Source: JANQRV01 sp964533785
GTDB taxonomy: Bacteria > Bacteroidota > Bacteroidia > Chitinophagales > Saprospiraceae
Length of the DNA stretch: 13,783 bases
Assembly: GCA_964533785.1 (NCBI GenBank)
Contig: CAZHNG010000178.1
Span: 1-13,783, forward strand
Direction: 5' to 3'
Shown here: piece after piece, positions 1 to 6,287 of the stretch
How the letters are laid out: every line of letters starts with the position of its first letter
Position numbering within the stretch: position 1 is the first letter of the stretch
Made by a program: the position numbers and the translations under genes
Notes under the pieces: model-generated
Database searches by the model: none
Told to the model about the DNA's origin: nothing
What the model saw: the letters and a program-made list of their open reading frames with translations, nothing else

Positions 1-94
1 GAATATCAGCGTTTTGTTGTCTAAAATCTAGCGTCTAGCGTCAAAAGTCCAATATAGTTACAGTGTTACAATAATCGGAAAAACAAAATATTAT

Positions 95-262
95 ATGAGA
101 CAAAGTTCCTACGAGGTCAAAACCCCTTCATTCCACCAGGCAGAAAGCGTTAATGATACTTACTCCCCAGAACAATTAAACCCTTATGTTATAATTTTTG
201 CTCTTTGCGGCACAATTCTATCGACTTTAGCTTTTGTTAAAGTGTTAGATTGGATTTTTTAA
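95..262 (+). CDS. Probable small single-pass membrane protein, 55 aa, function unknown
   Basis: I do not recognise this gene. An ATG at 95 opens a 55-codon frame ending in TAA at 260-262. Residues 1-30 are polar (start MRQSSYEVKTPSFHQAE), and residues 31-50 form one hydrophobic stretch containing VIIFALCGTILSTLAF, followed by KVLDWIF at the end. This is the layout of a small tail-anchored or bitopic inner-membrane protein. There is no signal peptide or lipobox. The ATG follows an A-rich stretch (ggaaaaacaaaatatt), as is usual in Bacteroidota, with no Shine-Dalgarno site and no clear TAnnTTTG box. A hairpin (272-292) follows ten bases after the stop. It stands alone, with the next gene 284 bases downstream. 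The clean split between a polar head and one helix of membrane length argues against chance, but a frame this short needs homologues to be certain. Confidence 0.5.
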   Translation: MRQSSYEVKTPSFHQAESVNDTYSPEQLNPYVIIFALCGTILSTLAFVKVLDWIF

Positions 263-271
263 AATTTGTCC

Positions 272-292
272 CCCCAGTTTCTGAAACAGGGG
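272..292 (+). terminator. Weak hairpin after the 55-aa gene, possible terminator
   Basis: CCCC (272-275) pairs with GGGG (289-292), and inside an A-A mismatch GTTT pairs with AAAC around a CTG loop. The downstream sequence is attctttg, only partly U-rich, so termination may be weak or factor-assisted. Confidence 0.35.
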
Positions 293-479
293 ATTCTTTG
301 CAAATTATAGCCGACTCTTAAGGGCCTATCCTTAGTACTACTACATCATTTTTTACCTAAAGGATAAAAGTGATAGATCCCCCTCCCTACTTTTCGCAGG
401 ATTTTCGTTAAACCACTTGGTTAGTCAGGTGTTGTACTTCATTGTAAACAAAATCAATGAAATACAAATCTAGAATAGG

Positions 480-497
480 TACTTTTCACAAAAAGTA
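480..497. promoter_or_regulatory. Inverted repeat in the DUF5916 gene promoter
   Basis: TACTTTT (480-486) and AAAAGTA (491-497) are a perfect 7-bp inverted repeat around CACA. It lies just upstream of the -7 element at 504-511 and covers the place where the -33 element would be. It could bind a dimeric regulator, but the arms are AT-rich and chance cannot be excluded. Confidence 0.3.
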
Positions 498-503
498 ATT
501 CAA

Positions 504-511
504 TATCTTTG
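504..511 (+). promoter_or_regulatory. Bacteroidota-type -7 promoter element (TATCTTTG)
   Basis: TATCTTTG matches the TAnnTTTG consensus exactly and lies 35 bases before the ATG at 547, giving a leader of about 30 bases. No clear TTG or TTTG is seen 19-21 bases upstream; the inverted repeat at 480-497 is there instead. It would drive the outer-membrane protein and the lipoprotein gene behind it. Confidence 0.55.
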
Positions 512-546
512 TGGAACCAATACCAGCTTGTCTAACCTGAATTAGT

Positions 547-2838
547 ATGAAGACCGAAGTATTCTTTGCTATTATTTTATTTTGCTTATCGATAGCCACT
601 AGGGTTAATGCACAAATCAATGGCCCCGTAGAAGATTATTCAGACAGCCCACTTCAAATACCTTCCATACAACTAAAATATACATCGGCAAAAATACTTC
701 TCGATGGCAATCTCGATGAGCCCGTCTGGCAAAATGCCAGCCCTTCAGGAGGTTTTTGGCAATATTTTCCGGCAGATACTTCATTAGCCAACGGCAGAAC
801 AGAACTAAGGATGATCTATGACGACAATTTTTTGTACGTGGGTGTGAAATGCCATACCAGTGGTGATGAGTTTATCGTCCCGTCTTTAAGAAGGGATTAC
901 AGCTTTAGGAATAGTGACAATATCACGTTGTTATTCGATACCTATAATGATCAAACCAATGCCTTTGTATTTGGAATGAACGCTTATGGGGTAAGAAGAG
1001 AAGCATTGGTATCAGAAGGAGGCCGACAGAATGGAGCCTTTAATTCTTCGTGGGACAACAAGTGGTACGGAGATGCTGAAACCCATGATAATTATTGGAC
1101 TGCAGAATTTGCTATTCCCTTTAGTACATTGCGGTTCAAAAAAGGAGGTACTCAATGGCGGTTTAATTGTTACCGCAGTGATACCCAACTGAATGAATTG
1201 TCATCCTGGATAAGGATACCACGAAATTACATCATCATGGACTTATCCTATATGGGCAACCTGGTGTGGGATAAACCGCTAGAAGAAGAAAAAACCAATA
1301 TTTCGGTTATACCTTATGCCTCCGGAGGCGCTGCCAGAGACTTTGATGACGAAACTCAGACCAAGACCGACGTAACTTCTAACATCGGCGTCGATTTCAA
1401 AGTAGGAGTCACCCCCAGTCTCAATCTGGATCTCACTTTTAACCCGGATTTTTCGCAGGTGGAAGTCGATCAGCAAGTTACCAATCTAAACCGCTTCGAA
1501 ATATTTTTTCCGGAAAGAAGGCAGTTTTTTCTGGAAAATGCGGATTTGTTTGGCAGCTTTGGGCTGAGCAGGGCCAACCCTTTCTTTTCCCGCCGGATTG
1601 GTGTTTCGAGAGATACCGCTACCGGTCAGAACATTCAAAACCCTATATTATATGGTGCCAGGCTTAGCGGCAAACTCAATAACAAACTCCGGGTAGGCTT
1701 ATTGAATATGCAAACCGTCAAACAGGATGAAACGGGCTTACCAGGTTTTAATTATACCGTCGCGGCTTTACAACACCAGGTGTACGATAAATCGAACATT
1801 TCCTTTATCATGGTCAACAAAGAGGCCATCAATGCTCCTGTTGATACATCAGGCCTTTTCAATAAATACAACCGGGTAATGGGATTGGAATATCGACTGG
1901 CCTCACAAGATAACCGGTGGACAGGAAAAATATACCACCATCAGGTATTCAGTCCGGTTGATAAAAAGAACAAATTTTCCAATGGAGTACAGTTGGAATA
2001 TTTGCTGAGAAATTACCGGTTTGAATGGGCCAGTTCCTTTGTTGGGTATGGTTATGATGTAGAAACCGGATTTGCCCCCCGTAGAGATTATTTATTGATG
2101 AGCCCGGAAATGGAATTCTTGATCTTTCCGAAAAAAGGGAATATTAACGAGCATAGTATAAACATCGATACTCGCTTTTTTCTGGAAGCAGGGAATGATC
2201 CTGAAAATTTAGTGGTCAATAATTTCAATCTTTCAGAACGGCAAACAGAAGTGCAATGGAGCCTGGAATTCAAAAATACGGCACGTGCTGCGATCGGTCT
2301 TGTTGAAACGGACCTGACTTTACTCAAACCATTTGAACCTACCGGATTACAGGCGGATTCAGTCTTCCTGGCGGCAGGAACTGATTACCACTACCTTTCC
2401 TTCGAAGGATCTTACCGGTCAGACCAGCGACAACGATTTTCGTTTGAGCTCGAACCTACGATCGGTCAATTTTTCAACGGTCTTCGTGCGGGCCTCTCCG
2501 GTAGCCTGGAATACCGGTTTCAGCCCTATGGTTCCATCGGTTTGAATATGGATTATAATTACGTAGAATTGGCCAAGCCCTTCAAGCCGGTTAATATTTG
2601 GTTGGTGGGTCCGCGTTTTGATCTTACTTTCACAAAGAATATCTTTTTCACGACCTTTATCCAGTATAACAATCAACTGGAAAATGTCAACATCAACACC
2701 AGGTTCCAGTGGCGCTTTCAGCCTGTTTCCGATTTTTTCCTGGTGTATACGGATAATTATTTCGTTGATCCTTTCAGCCAGTTTTCCAAGCGCAACCGCA
2801 GCCTTGTCGCCAAGGTAACATACTGGTTAAATATTTAA
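547..2838 (+). CDS. DUF5916 outer-membrane protein with N-terminal CBM9-like domain
   Basis: This 763-residue protein is probably an outer-membrane protein with a sugar-binding-like domain; its substrate is unknown. Residues 1-22 are a signal peptide ending in VNA before Q23. Residues 45-215 resemble the CBM9-like fold seen in Bacteroidota surface proteins (ILLDGNLDEPVW at 50-61, MIYDDNFLYVGV at 89-100, WTAEFAIPFSTLRF at 184-197). From about 250 to the end is the DUF5916 region, a probable beta-barrel with alternating hydrophobic and aromatic strands. Its conserved block includes FNPDFSQVEVDQQ at 298-310 and FPERRQFFLEN at 321-331, and it ends in a strand closing with WLNI, as barrel proteins do. 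Length is normal for the family. The ATG is the only start that keeps the signal peptide. The next gene begins 12 bases after the stop, so the two are probably cotranscribed. Family assignment is firm; the role is not known. Confidence 0.9.
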   Translation: MKTEVFFAIILFCLSIATRVNAQINGPVEDYSDSPLQIPSIQLKYTSAKILLDGNLDEPVWQNASPSGGFWQYFPADTSLANGRTELRMIYDDNFLYVGVKCHTSGDEFIVPSLRRDYSFRNSDNITLLFDTYNDQTNAFVFGMNAYGVRREALVSEGGRQNGAFNSSWDNKWYGDAETHDNYWTAEFAIPFSTLRFKKGGTQWRFNCYRSDTQLNELSSWIRIPRNYIIMDLSYMGNLVWDKPLEEEKTNISVIPYASGGAARDFDDETQTKTDVTSNIGVDFKVGVTPSLNLDLTFNPDFSQVEVDQQVTNLNRFEIFFPERRQFFLENADLFGSFGLSRANPFFSRRIGVSRDTATGQNIQNPILYGARLSGKLNNKLRVGLLNMQTVKQDETGLPGFNYTVAALQHQVYDKSNISFIMVNKEAINAPVDTSGLFNKYNRVMGLEYRLASQDNRWTGKIYHHQVFSPVDKKNKFSNGVQLEYLLRNYRFEWASSFVGYGYDVETGFAPRRDYLLMSPEMEFLIFPKKGNINEHSINIDTRFFLEAGNDPENLVVNNFNLSERQTEVQWSLEFKNTARAAIGLVETDLTLLKPFEPTGLQADSVFLAAGTDYHYLSFEGSYRSDQRQRFSFELEPTIGQFFNGLRAGLSGSLEYRFQPYGSIGLNMDYNYVELAKPFKPVNIWLVGPRFDLTFTKNIFFTTFIQYNNQLENVNINTRFQWRFQPVSDFFLVYTDNYFVDPFSQFSKRNRSLVAKVTYWLNI

Positions 2839-2850
2839 AATCCTTCGGTA

Positions 2851-3297
2851 ATGAAATATTGGATTTTCGTCGCTGTATTTATTTTTTTGCAAAATTGCCA
2901 AAATAAAACCTCTTCTGATAACGCCGAGTCCGTTTATCCTGGTATACCAGAAGCTGACATGAAATTGCTGATCGATAGTTGTGATTATATTGATTACATC
3001 CTATATGATTACAGTTTTAGCATCAGTCAGAGCGAAAAAAATCAGATCATCGCCGCACTGCAACATATTGGATCCCCCTTGACCGCTGATGCCGATCCGA
3101 ATTGTAAACCGGTTGGCAGGATCTTTTTCCAGGTTAAAGGCGAAAATGTTGCCGAAGCAGATATTTACTTTGGCGAAAACTGCCAATATTATGTATTTTT
3201 GGAAGGGGACCAGCCTAAATACGCCAATCAACTTACCGCTACGGGTATTGCATTTTATAACAACATATTCAAACAATTTCAGGAATATAAGAAATGA
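2851..3297 (+). CDS. Small lipoprotein of unknown function, 148 aa
   Basis: I do not recognise a named family. Residues 1-15 are a short hydrophobic signal, and C16 in FLQNC is a likely lipidation site, although N at -1 is a loose fit to the lipobox. The mature part of about 130 residues is acidic and aromatic-rich (DYIDYILYDYSFS at 45-57) and has three further cysteines at 44, 85 and 111, which could form one disulfide in the periplasm. A central segment (GRIFFQVKGENVAEADIYF, 89-107) looks like paired beta strands. It starts 12 bases after the DUF5916 gene and shares its direction, so the two may act in one envelope process; that is inference from position only. A terminator hairpin overlaps the sequence just after its stop. 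Confidence 0.75.
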   Translation: MKYWIFVAVFIFLQNCQNKTSSDNAESVYPGIPEADMKLLIDSCDYIDYILYDYSFSISQSEKNQIIAALQHIGSPLTADADPNCKPVGRIFFQVKGENVAEADIYFGENCQYYVFLEGDQPKYANQLTATGIAFYNNIFKQFQEYKK

Positions 3298-3298
3298 A

Positions 3299-3330
3299 CG
3301 GGAGTCATTTCTAATTTGCAATGACTCCTG
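3299..3330. terminator. Bidirectional terminator between convergent genes
   Basis: GGAGTCATT (3301-3309) pairs with AATGACTCC (3320-3328), and the stem extends outward through a G-U and a C-G pair to 3299 and 3330. The 10-base loop contains the TAG stop of the minus-strand SGNH-like gene (3311-3313). Sequence beyond the stem on the plus strand is tttcagttag and on the minus strand ttcatttcttat, both moderately U-rich. It sits two bases after the lipoprotein stop and can serve both genes. Confidence 0.6.
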
Positions 3331-3913
3331 TTTCAGTTAGTTCGGTAATAATCTGCTCCGCTAGCTTTTCATTTGCGCTTTTCGTGTTTAAACCTTTATT
3401 GTTCTTAAATGGCAAATAAAACACTTTGCCACTAAAAGCATTCGTTACTTTTTTTACTACTTTTCGGAAGTAAGGATCATTTACGGAAAGGCCGATAAGG
3501 TAGATTTCAATATCGGGGTAGGTAGTAATATAAATTTCAAGGATCTGGGACAAATATCTGGCGTATTGTTCAGAAGATACTTGTCCGTATTGTGCGAGTT
3601 CAAAAAAAAGATGATCAACGGGATGGGCAATGATTTTAGGTGTCCTGCCTTTCAATTGCTCCAATGATTCTCCCCTTATTCCTGCGTTTACTACAGTGGC
3701 ATCAATGTTAGATGCCCGGAAATATTCTTTCACCTGATAAACGAATCCGTCGTTAGGATTCATGCCTATGGCAAGCGTGGCGTTACTGCCGACAAAAACC
3801 ACCCTTCCTACTTTATTTCCGGGATTATTCATGTCACTTTTTGTACAGTTCAAACTAACGATAAACGCAAAAAAGATGGTTATTACAAACACCCTTATTT
3901 CTTTAAAGATCAT
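3311..3913 (-). CDS. Lipoprotein with a degenerate SGNH-hydrolase (TesA-like) fold
   Basis: A 200-residue protein with an N-terminal hydrophobic segment (8-22) and C23 in SLNC as a probable, loosely matching lipidation site. The rest follows the order of TesA-like SGNH esterases: strand and block I at 38-50 (VVFVGSNATLAIG), block II at 74-90 (VVNAGIRGESLEQLKGR), block III at 101-110 (HLFFELAQYG) and block V at 172-190 (NKGLNTKSANEKLAEQI). In this alignment each catalytic position differs: GDS reads G42-S43-N44, GxND reads A107-Q108-Y109-G110, and DxxH reads N172 to N175 or N176, with no Asp or His. It is thus probably not an esterase and may bind a ligand or a protein. A VND at 144-146 lies too far from block II to be block III. 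No partner gene adjoins it, and no consensus promoter was found before it. Fold assignment is by eye and needs a profile search. Confidence 0.7.
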   Translation of the reverse strand: MIFKEIRVFVITIFFAFIVSLNCTKSDMNNPGNKVGRVVFVGSNATLAIGMNPNDGFVYQVKEYFRASNIDATVVNAGIRGESLEQLKGRTPKIIAHPVDHLFFELAQYGQVSSEQYARYLSQILEIYITTYPDIEIYLIGLSVNDPYFRKVVKKVTNAFSGKVFYLPFKNNKGLNTKSANEKLAEQIITELTETGVIAN

Positions 3914-4059
3914 AATCTCGATGAATTATTATGAAAAACGTCTATTATACGAGCAACAACCTGCTCAAATTCCTCACAATTTTCGTATTTTCACGCTGGT
4001 CTTCCTCCTATCTTTTTGAAGGTAATAATAGTAAACCAGGAACCGTTGCTTATTCGTAT

Positions 4060-4081
4060 TCCAATATTATTTTTTATTGGA
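4060..4081. promoter_or_regulatory. Inverted repeat just upstream of the response regulator gene
   Basis: TCCAATA (4060-4066) and TATTGGA (4075-4081) are perfect 7-bp arms around an AT-only spacer, ending 16 bases before the ATG at 4098. It could be a protein-binding site or a small hairpin in the leader. A near-consensus -7 element, TATCTTTT, lies at 4009-4016 and would put the repeat inside the leader RNA. Confidence 0.3.
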
Positions 4082-4097
4082 CGACTAAATCAAACAC

Positions 4098-4538
4098 ATG
4101 AACAAACAAAACAAAAAAGACTGTATAATTGTGGTGGAAGATAATCCCGCGGATGTCAAACTCATTCAATTGGCCATCGGGAATACTTTCCCCACCATTG
4201 ATTTTATTTACTTGAAGGACGGAATTGAATTGTTAGAGTATTTGAGTGGTGAAAGGAGTCAACAGACGATAAAGTTGATAATCATGGACTATAACATGCC
4301 CAAATTGAACGGTGCTGAAACCTTAATTGAATTGGATCGCATGGGACTTAAATCAGAGGCGTTGCCGGTTGTCATTTTCTCCAGTTCCAGCAATTATCCA
4401 GACATCTTGAAGTGCTATGAATTGGGGGCTAATGCTTACACTGTAAAACCTTTGGATTTTGGTTCTTACGAGAAAATTCTGCAAAGTGTAACTACATTTT
4501 GGGGCAAACTAAAGCCCGTTACCTTAATCCTGGCTTAG
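4098..4538 (+). CDS. Stand-alone receiver-domain response regulator (CheY/Rcp1-like)
   Basis: This 146-residue protein is a single phosphoacceptor receiver domain with no output domain. The acidic pair E14-D15 (VVEDNPADV), phosphorylated D64 (IIMDYNMPKLNG), switch residue S95 (VIFSSSS) and K117 (TVKPLD) are all present, so it should be active. The spacing and the VEDNPADVKLI start recall the Rcp1-type regulators that receive phosphate from phytochrome-like or hybrid kinases. No histidine kinase is in the window, so its partner is encoded elsewhere. It probably acts through protein contacts or as a phosphorelay intermediate in the cytoplasm. Its last 15 bases overlap the 3' end of queG on the other strand. 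The ATG at 4098 follows an A-rich stretch (aaatcaaacac) and sits at the usual distance from the first strand. Confidence 0.88.
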   Translation: MNKQNKKDCIIVVEDNPADVKLIQLAIGNTFPTIDFIYLKDGIELLEYLSGERSQQTIKLIIMDYNMPKLNGAETLIELDRMGLKSEALPVVIFSSSSNYPDILKCYELGANAYTVKPLDFGSYEKILQSVTTFWGKLKPVTLILA

Positions 4539-5462
4539 AAAGGCAATATTGCGTTTTAAGCCTTTGAATTTAGTCCTTTTAACCGGCGAGTTTTTGAAAA
4601 GCTTTTGGAAGACTTCCTCGGTAATTTCTTCCCATTCGTGTTTTGACATTTTTAATAAGGAAGGGGGTGGATCAAATTCAGGTTCGTTGTGTTTCTTCGA
4701 AAAGCGATTCCAGGGACACACCTCCTGGCAAATATCACAGCCAAACATCCAGTTTTCAAACTTCCCCTGCAATGAGGACGGTATCTCCTCTTTAAGCTCT
4801 ATCGTAAAATAAGAGATACATTTACTACCATCCATATAATAACCATCCGGGGCAATGGCTCCGGTAGGACAAGCGTCAATACACTTCCTGCAGGTGCCGC
4901 AATAATCCTTTATCGGCCCATCGTAATCCAGTGGAAGGTCAGTGATCAATTCGGCAAGAAAGAAATACGATCCTGCCTTAGGGTGGATGAGCATGGTATT
5001 CTTACCTACCCATCCATTCCCACTTCGCTTTGCCCAATCGCGTTCAAGAACGGGAGCGGAGTCAACGAAACAACGTCCATTAACCTGTCCAATCTCCTCC
5101 CTGATAAAATTCAGGAGTTGTTTGAGCTTCTTTTTCAGGACAAAATGATAATCCTTCCCGTAAGCGTATTTAGATATTTTGGGGGCAGTTTCATCCTCTT
5201 GTTCTTCATCCGTATAATAATTATACAATAAGCTGATGACTGATCTGGCCCCTTCGACCAACTTTGCGGGATCTACTCTTTTATCGAAGTAGTTCTCCAT
5301 ATAGTGCATCTTGCCATGCATACCTTTGTTTAACCATTCCTCTAAACGACGAGCTTCCGGTTCCATGTATTCAGCCTTCGCAATACCGGTAAAAGAAAAA
5401 CCTAAACGATAAGCTTCTTCTTTTATCAATCGGGTATGCAGCGTTTTATTAGTAGTATTCAT
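4524..5462 (-). CDS. queG: Epoxyqueuosine reductase QueG
   Basis: QueG reduces epoxyqueuosine to queuosine at position 34 of tRNAs with GUN anticodons, the last step of queuosine synthesis, using cobalamin and two [4Fe-4S] clusters in the cytoplasm. The two cluster motifs are plain: C188, C191, C194 and C198 (CGTCRKCIDACP) and C242, C245 and C249 (GCDICQEVCPWN), with C215 as the eighth ligand. The conserved DSAP segment at 134-137, whose Asp is the proposed proton donor, and ERDWAKRSGNGWVGKN (140-155) complete the cobalamin-dependent core. At 312 residues it is shorter than the roughly 380 of E. coli QueG and lacks its C-terminal extension, as is common for Bacteroidota. The gene begins 12 bases after the pdxH stop and is probably cotranscribed with it, although no pathway links the two beyond cofactors. 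No preQ1 riboswitch was recognised nearby. Confidence 0.95.
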   Translation of the reverse strand: MNTTNKTLHTRLIKEEAYRLGFSFTGIAKAEYMEPEARRLEEWLNKGMHGKMHYMENYFDKRVDPAKLVEGARSVISLLYNYYTDEEQEDETAPKISKYAYGKDYHFVLKKKLKQLLNFIREEIGQVNGRCFVDSAPVLERDWAKRSGNGWVGKNTMLIHPKAGSYFFLAELITDLPLDYDGPIKDYCGTCRKCIDACPTGAIAPDGYYMDGSKCISYFTIELKEEIPSSLQGKFENWMFGCDICQEVCPWNRFSKKHNEPEFDPPPSLLKMSKHEWEEITEEVFQKLFKNSPVKRTKFKGLKRNIAFLSQD

Positions 5463-5474
5463 GTGACCTCAATA

Positions 5475-6122
5475 TTAAGGAGCCAACCGGTCTATCGACC
5501 AGGTATCATCCTTTTGACGGTTGTAAACGAAGCGGTCGTGCAACCTATTGGGCCGGCCTTGCCAAAATTCAATTCGATCGGGAATTACCTCAAATCCTCC
5601 CCAATTATCCGGCCGGGGCAACTGATCTTCCTGTTCATACTTTTTGGTCAGCTCCGCCAATCTATTATCCAATTCTGCCCTTGACTGCAAAACATTGCTT
5701 TGCGGTGATACCCAGGCGCCTATCTGACTATTTTTCGGCCTACTTTGAAAATAAGCCGTCGACCTTTCCGGCCCAACTTTCCCGGCAACACCTTCAATTC
5801 GAACCTGGCGGTGCAATAAATCCCACCAGAAGGTTAGCGCTACGTGATTGTTATTTTCAATTTCAGCACCTTTACGACTGGAGTAATTCGTGTAAAACTC
5901 GAAGCTATTTCCATTTACCCCCTTCAATAACACGACCCGGGCAGATGGCCGGCCTTCGCGGCTTACCGTAGATAAGACCATGCCATTGGGTTCAATCACC
6001 CCCGCTTCAACGGCCATTTTGAACCAGTTTTTAAATTGTATGACCGGGTCAGCATCTAATTCGCTTCTGTGTAATTCTAACAAATTGTAATCCTCACGTA
6101 GTTCACTAAAGTTCACAGACAT
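5475..6122 (-). CDS. pdxH: Pyridoxamine/pyridoxine 5'-phosphate oxidase PdxH
   Basis: PdxH is an FMN enzyme that oxidises pyridoxamine or pyridoxine 5'-phosphate with oxygen to pyridoxal 5'-phosphate. At 215 residues it has the family's usual size. FMN contacts are seen at 62-67 (RVVLLK), 77-84 (YTNYSSRK) and 106-111 (QVRIEG). Substrate contacts are in YFQSRP (124-129), SQIGAWVSPQS (132-142) and the C-terminal block GRPNRLHDR (189-197), and the protein ends in the typical RLAP. The N-terminal LREDY motif (8-12) supports the chosen ATG at 6122. The start codon lies only 21 bases beyond the U run of a strong minus-strand terminator (6144-6173). Expression therefore depends either on read-through of that terminator or on a promoter squeezed against it; TATTTTCG at 6137-6144 is a one-mismatch -7 candidate but has no TTG at the right distance. 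Confidence 0.96.
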   Translation of the reverse strand: MSVNFSELREDYNLLELHRSELDADPVIQFKNWFKMAVEAGVIEPNGMVLSTVSREGRPSARVVLLKGVNGNSFEFYTNYSSRKGAEIENNNHVALTFWWDLLHRQVRIEGVAGKVGPERSTAYFQSRPKNSQIGAWVSPQSNVLQSRAELDNRLAELTKKYEQEDQLPRPDNWGGFEVIPDRIEFWQGRPNRLHDRFVYNRQKDDTWSIDRLAP

Positions 6123-6143
6123 ATTTTATTTTTTTACGAAAAT

Positions 6144-6173
6144 AAAAAAACCCTGTCAAACTTCTTGACAGGG
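6144..6173 (-). terminator. Strong intrinsic terminator H1, directly before pdxH
   Basis: CCCTGTCAA (6151-6159) pairs perfectly with TTGACAGGG (6165-6173) around a 5-base loop. On the minus strand the stem is followed by seven U (6144-6150), a textbook Rho-independent terminator. On the plus strand no U run follows, so the direction is clear. It terminates RNA heading towards pdxH. Confidence 0.8.
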
Positions 6174-6180
6174 AAATACA

Positions 6181-6205
6181 TAAAACAAACACTATGAACA
6201 ACACT
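6181..6205 (-). repeat. Direct repeat copy 1, next to terminator H1
   Basis: These 25 bases match 6262-6287 with one substitution and one single-base gap, and share the core ACTATGAACAA on the plus strand. On the minus strand the copy lies just 5' of hairpin H1, as copy 2 lies just 5' of hairpin H2. Confidence 0.75.
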
Positions 6206-6228
6206 AAATCTTAATTGAGTGAGTGTTG

Positions 6229-6257
6229 AAAAAAGTCTCCCAGACTAACTGGGAGAC
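6229..6257 (-). terminator. Strong intrinsic terminator H2
   Basis: GTCTCCCAG (6235-6243) pairs perfectly with CTGGGAGAC (6249-6257) around the loop ACTAA. On the minus strand six U follow (6229-6234). The stem sequence differs from that of H1, although the sequence 5' of both is nearly the same. Confidence 0.8.
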
Positions 6258-6261
6258 GGAA

Positions 6262-6287
6262 TAAAACAAAAACTATGAACAAACACT
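6262..6287 (-). repeat. Direct repeat copy 2, next to terminator H2
   Basis: This 26-base copy corresponds to 6181-6205 at a spacing of 81 bases. It ends four bases from stem H2, and on the minus strand it reads 5'-AGTGTTTGTTCATAG and then a U-rich stretch before the hairpin. Confidence 0.75.

Noticed and set aside
27..40. Tandem heptamer TCTAGCG repeated twice near the left edge
   Set aside because: Only two copies of a short unit with no extension; too little to call a repeat family.
3434..3500. VND at residues 144-146 of the SGNH-like protein as its GxND block
   Set aside because: It lies about 70 residues after block II, while the family spacing is about 25-30, and the Gly is missing.
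3921..4019. Plus-strand 32-codon frame starting MNYYEKRLLYEQQ and ending in a hydrophobic run
   Set aside because: It is short, lacks a promoter of its own, and lies in the gap between two divergent genes where such frames arise by chance. The hydrophobic tail is only about ten residues.
4524..5462. Short QueG as a truncated gene
   Set aside because: All eight cluster cysteines and the catalytic core are present, and versions of about 310 residues without the C-terminal extension are usual in this phylum.
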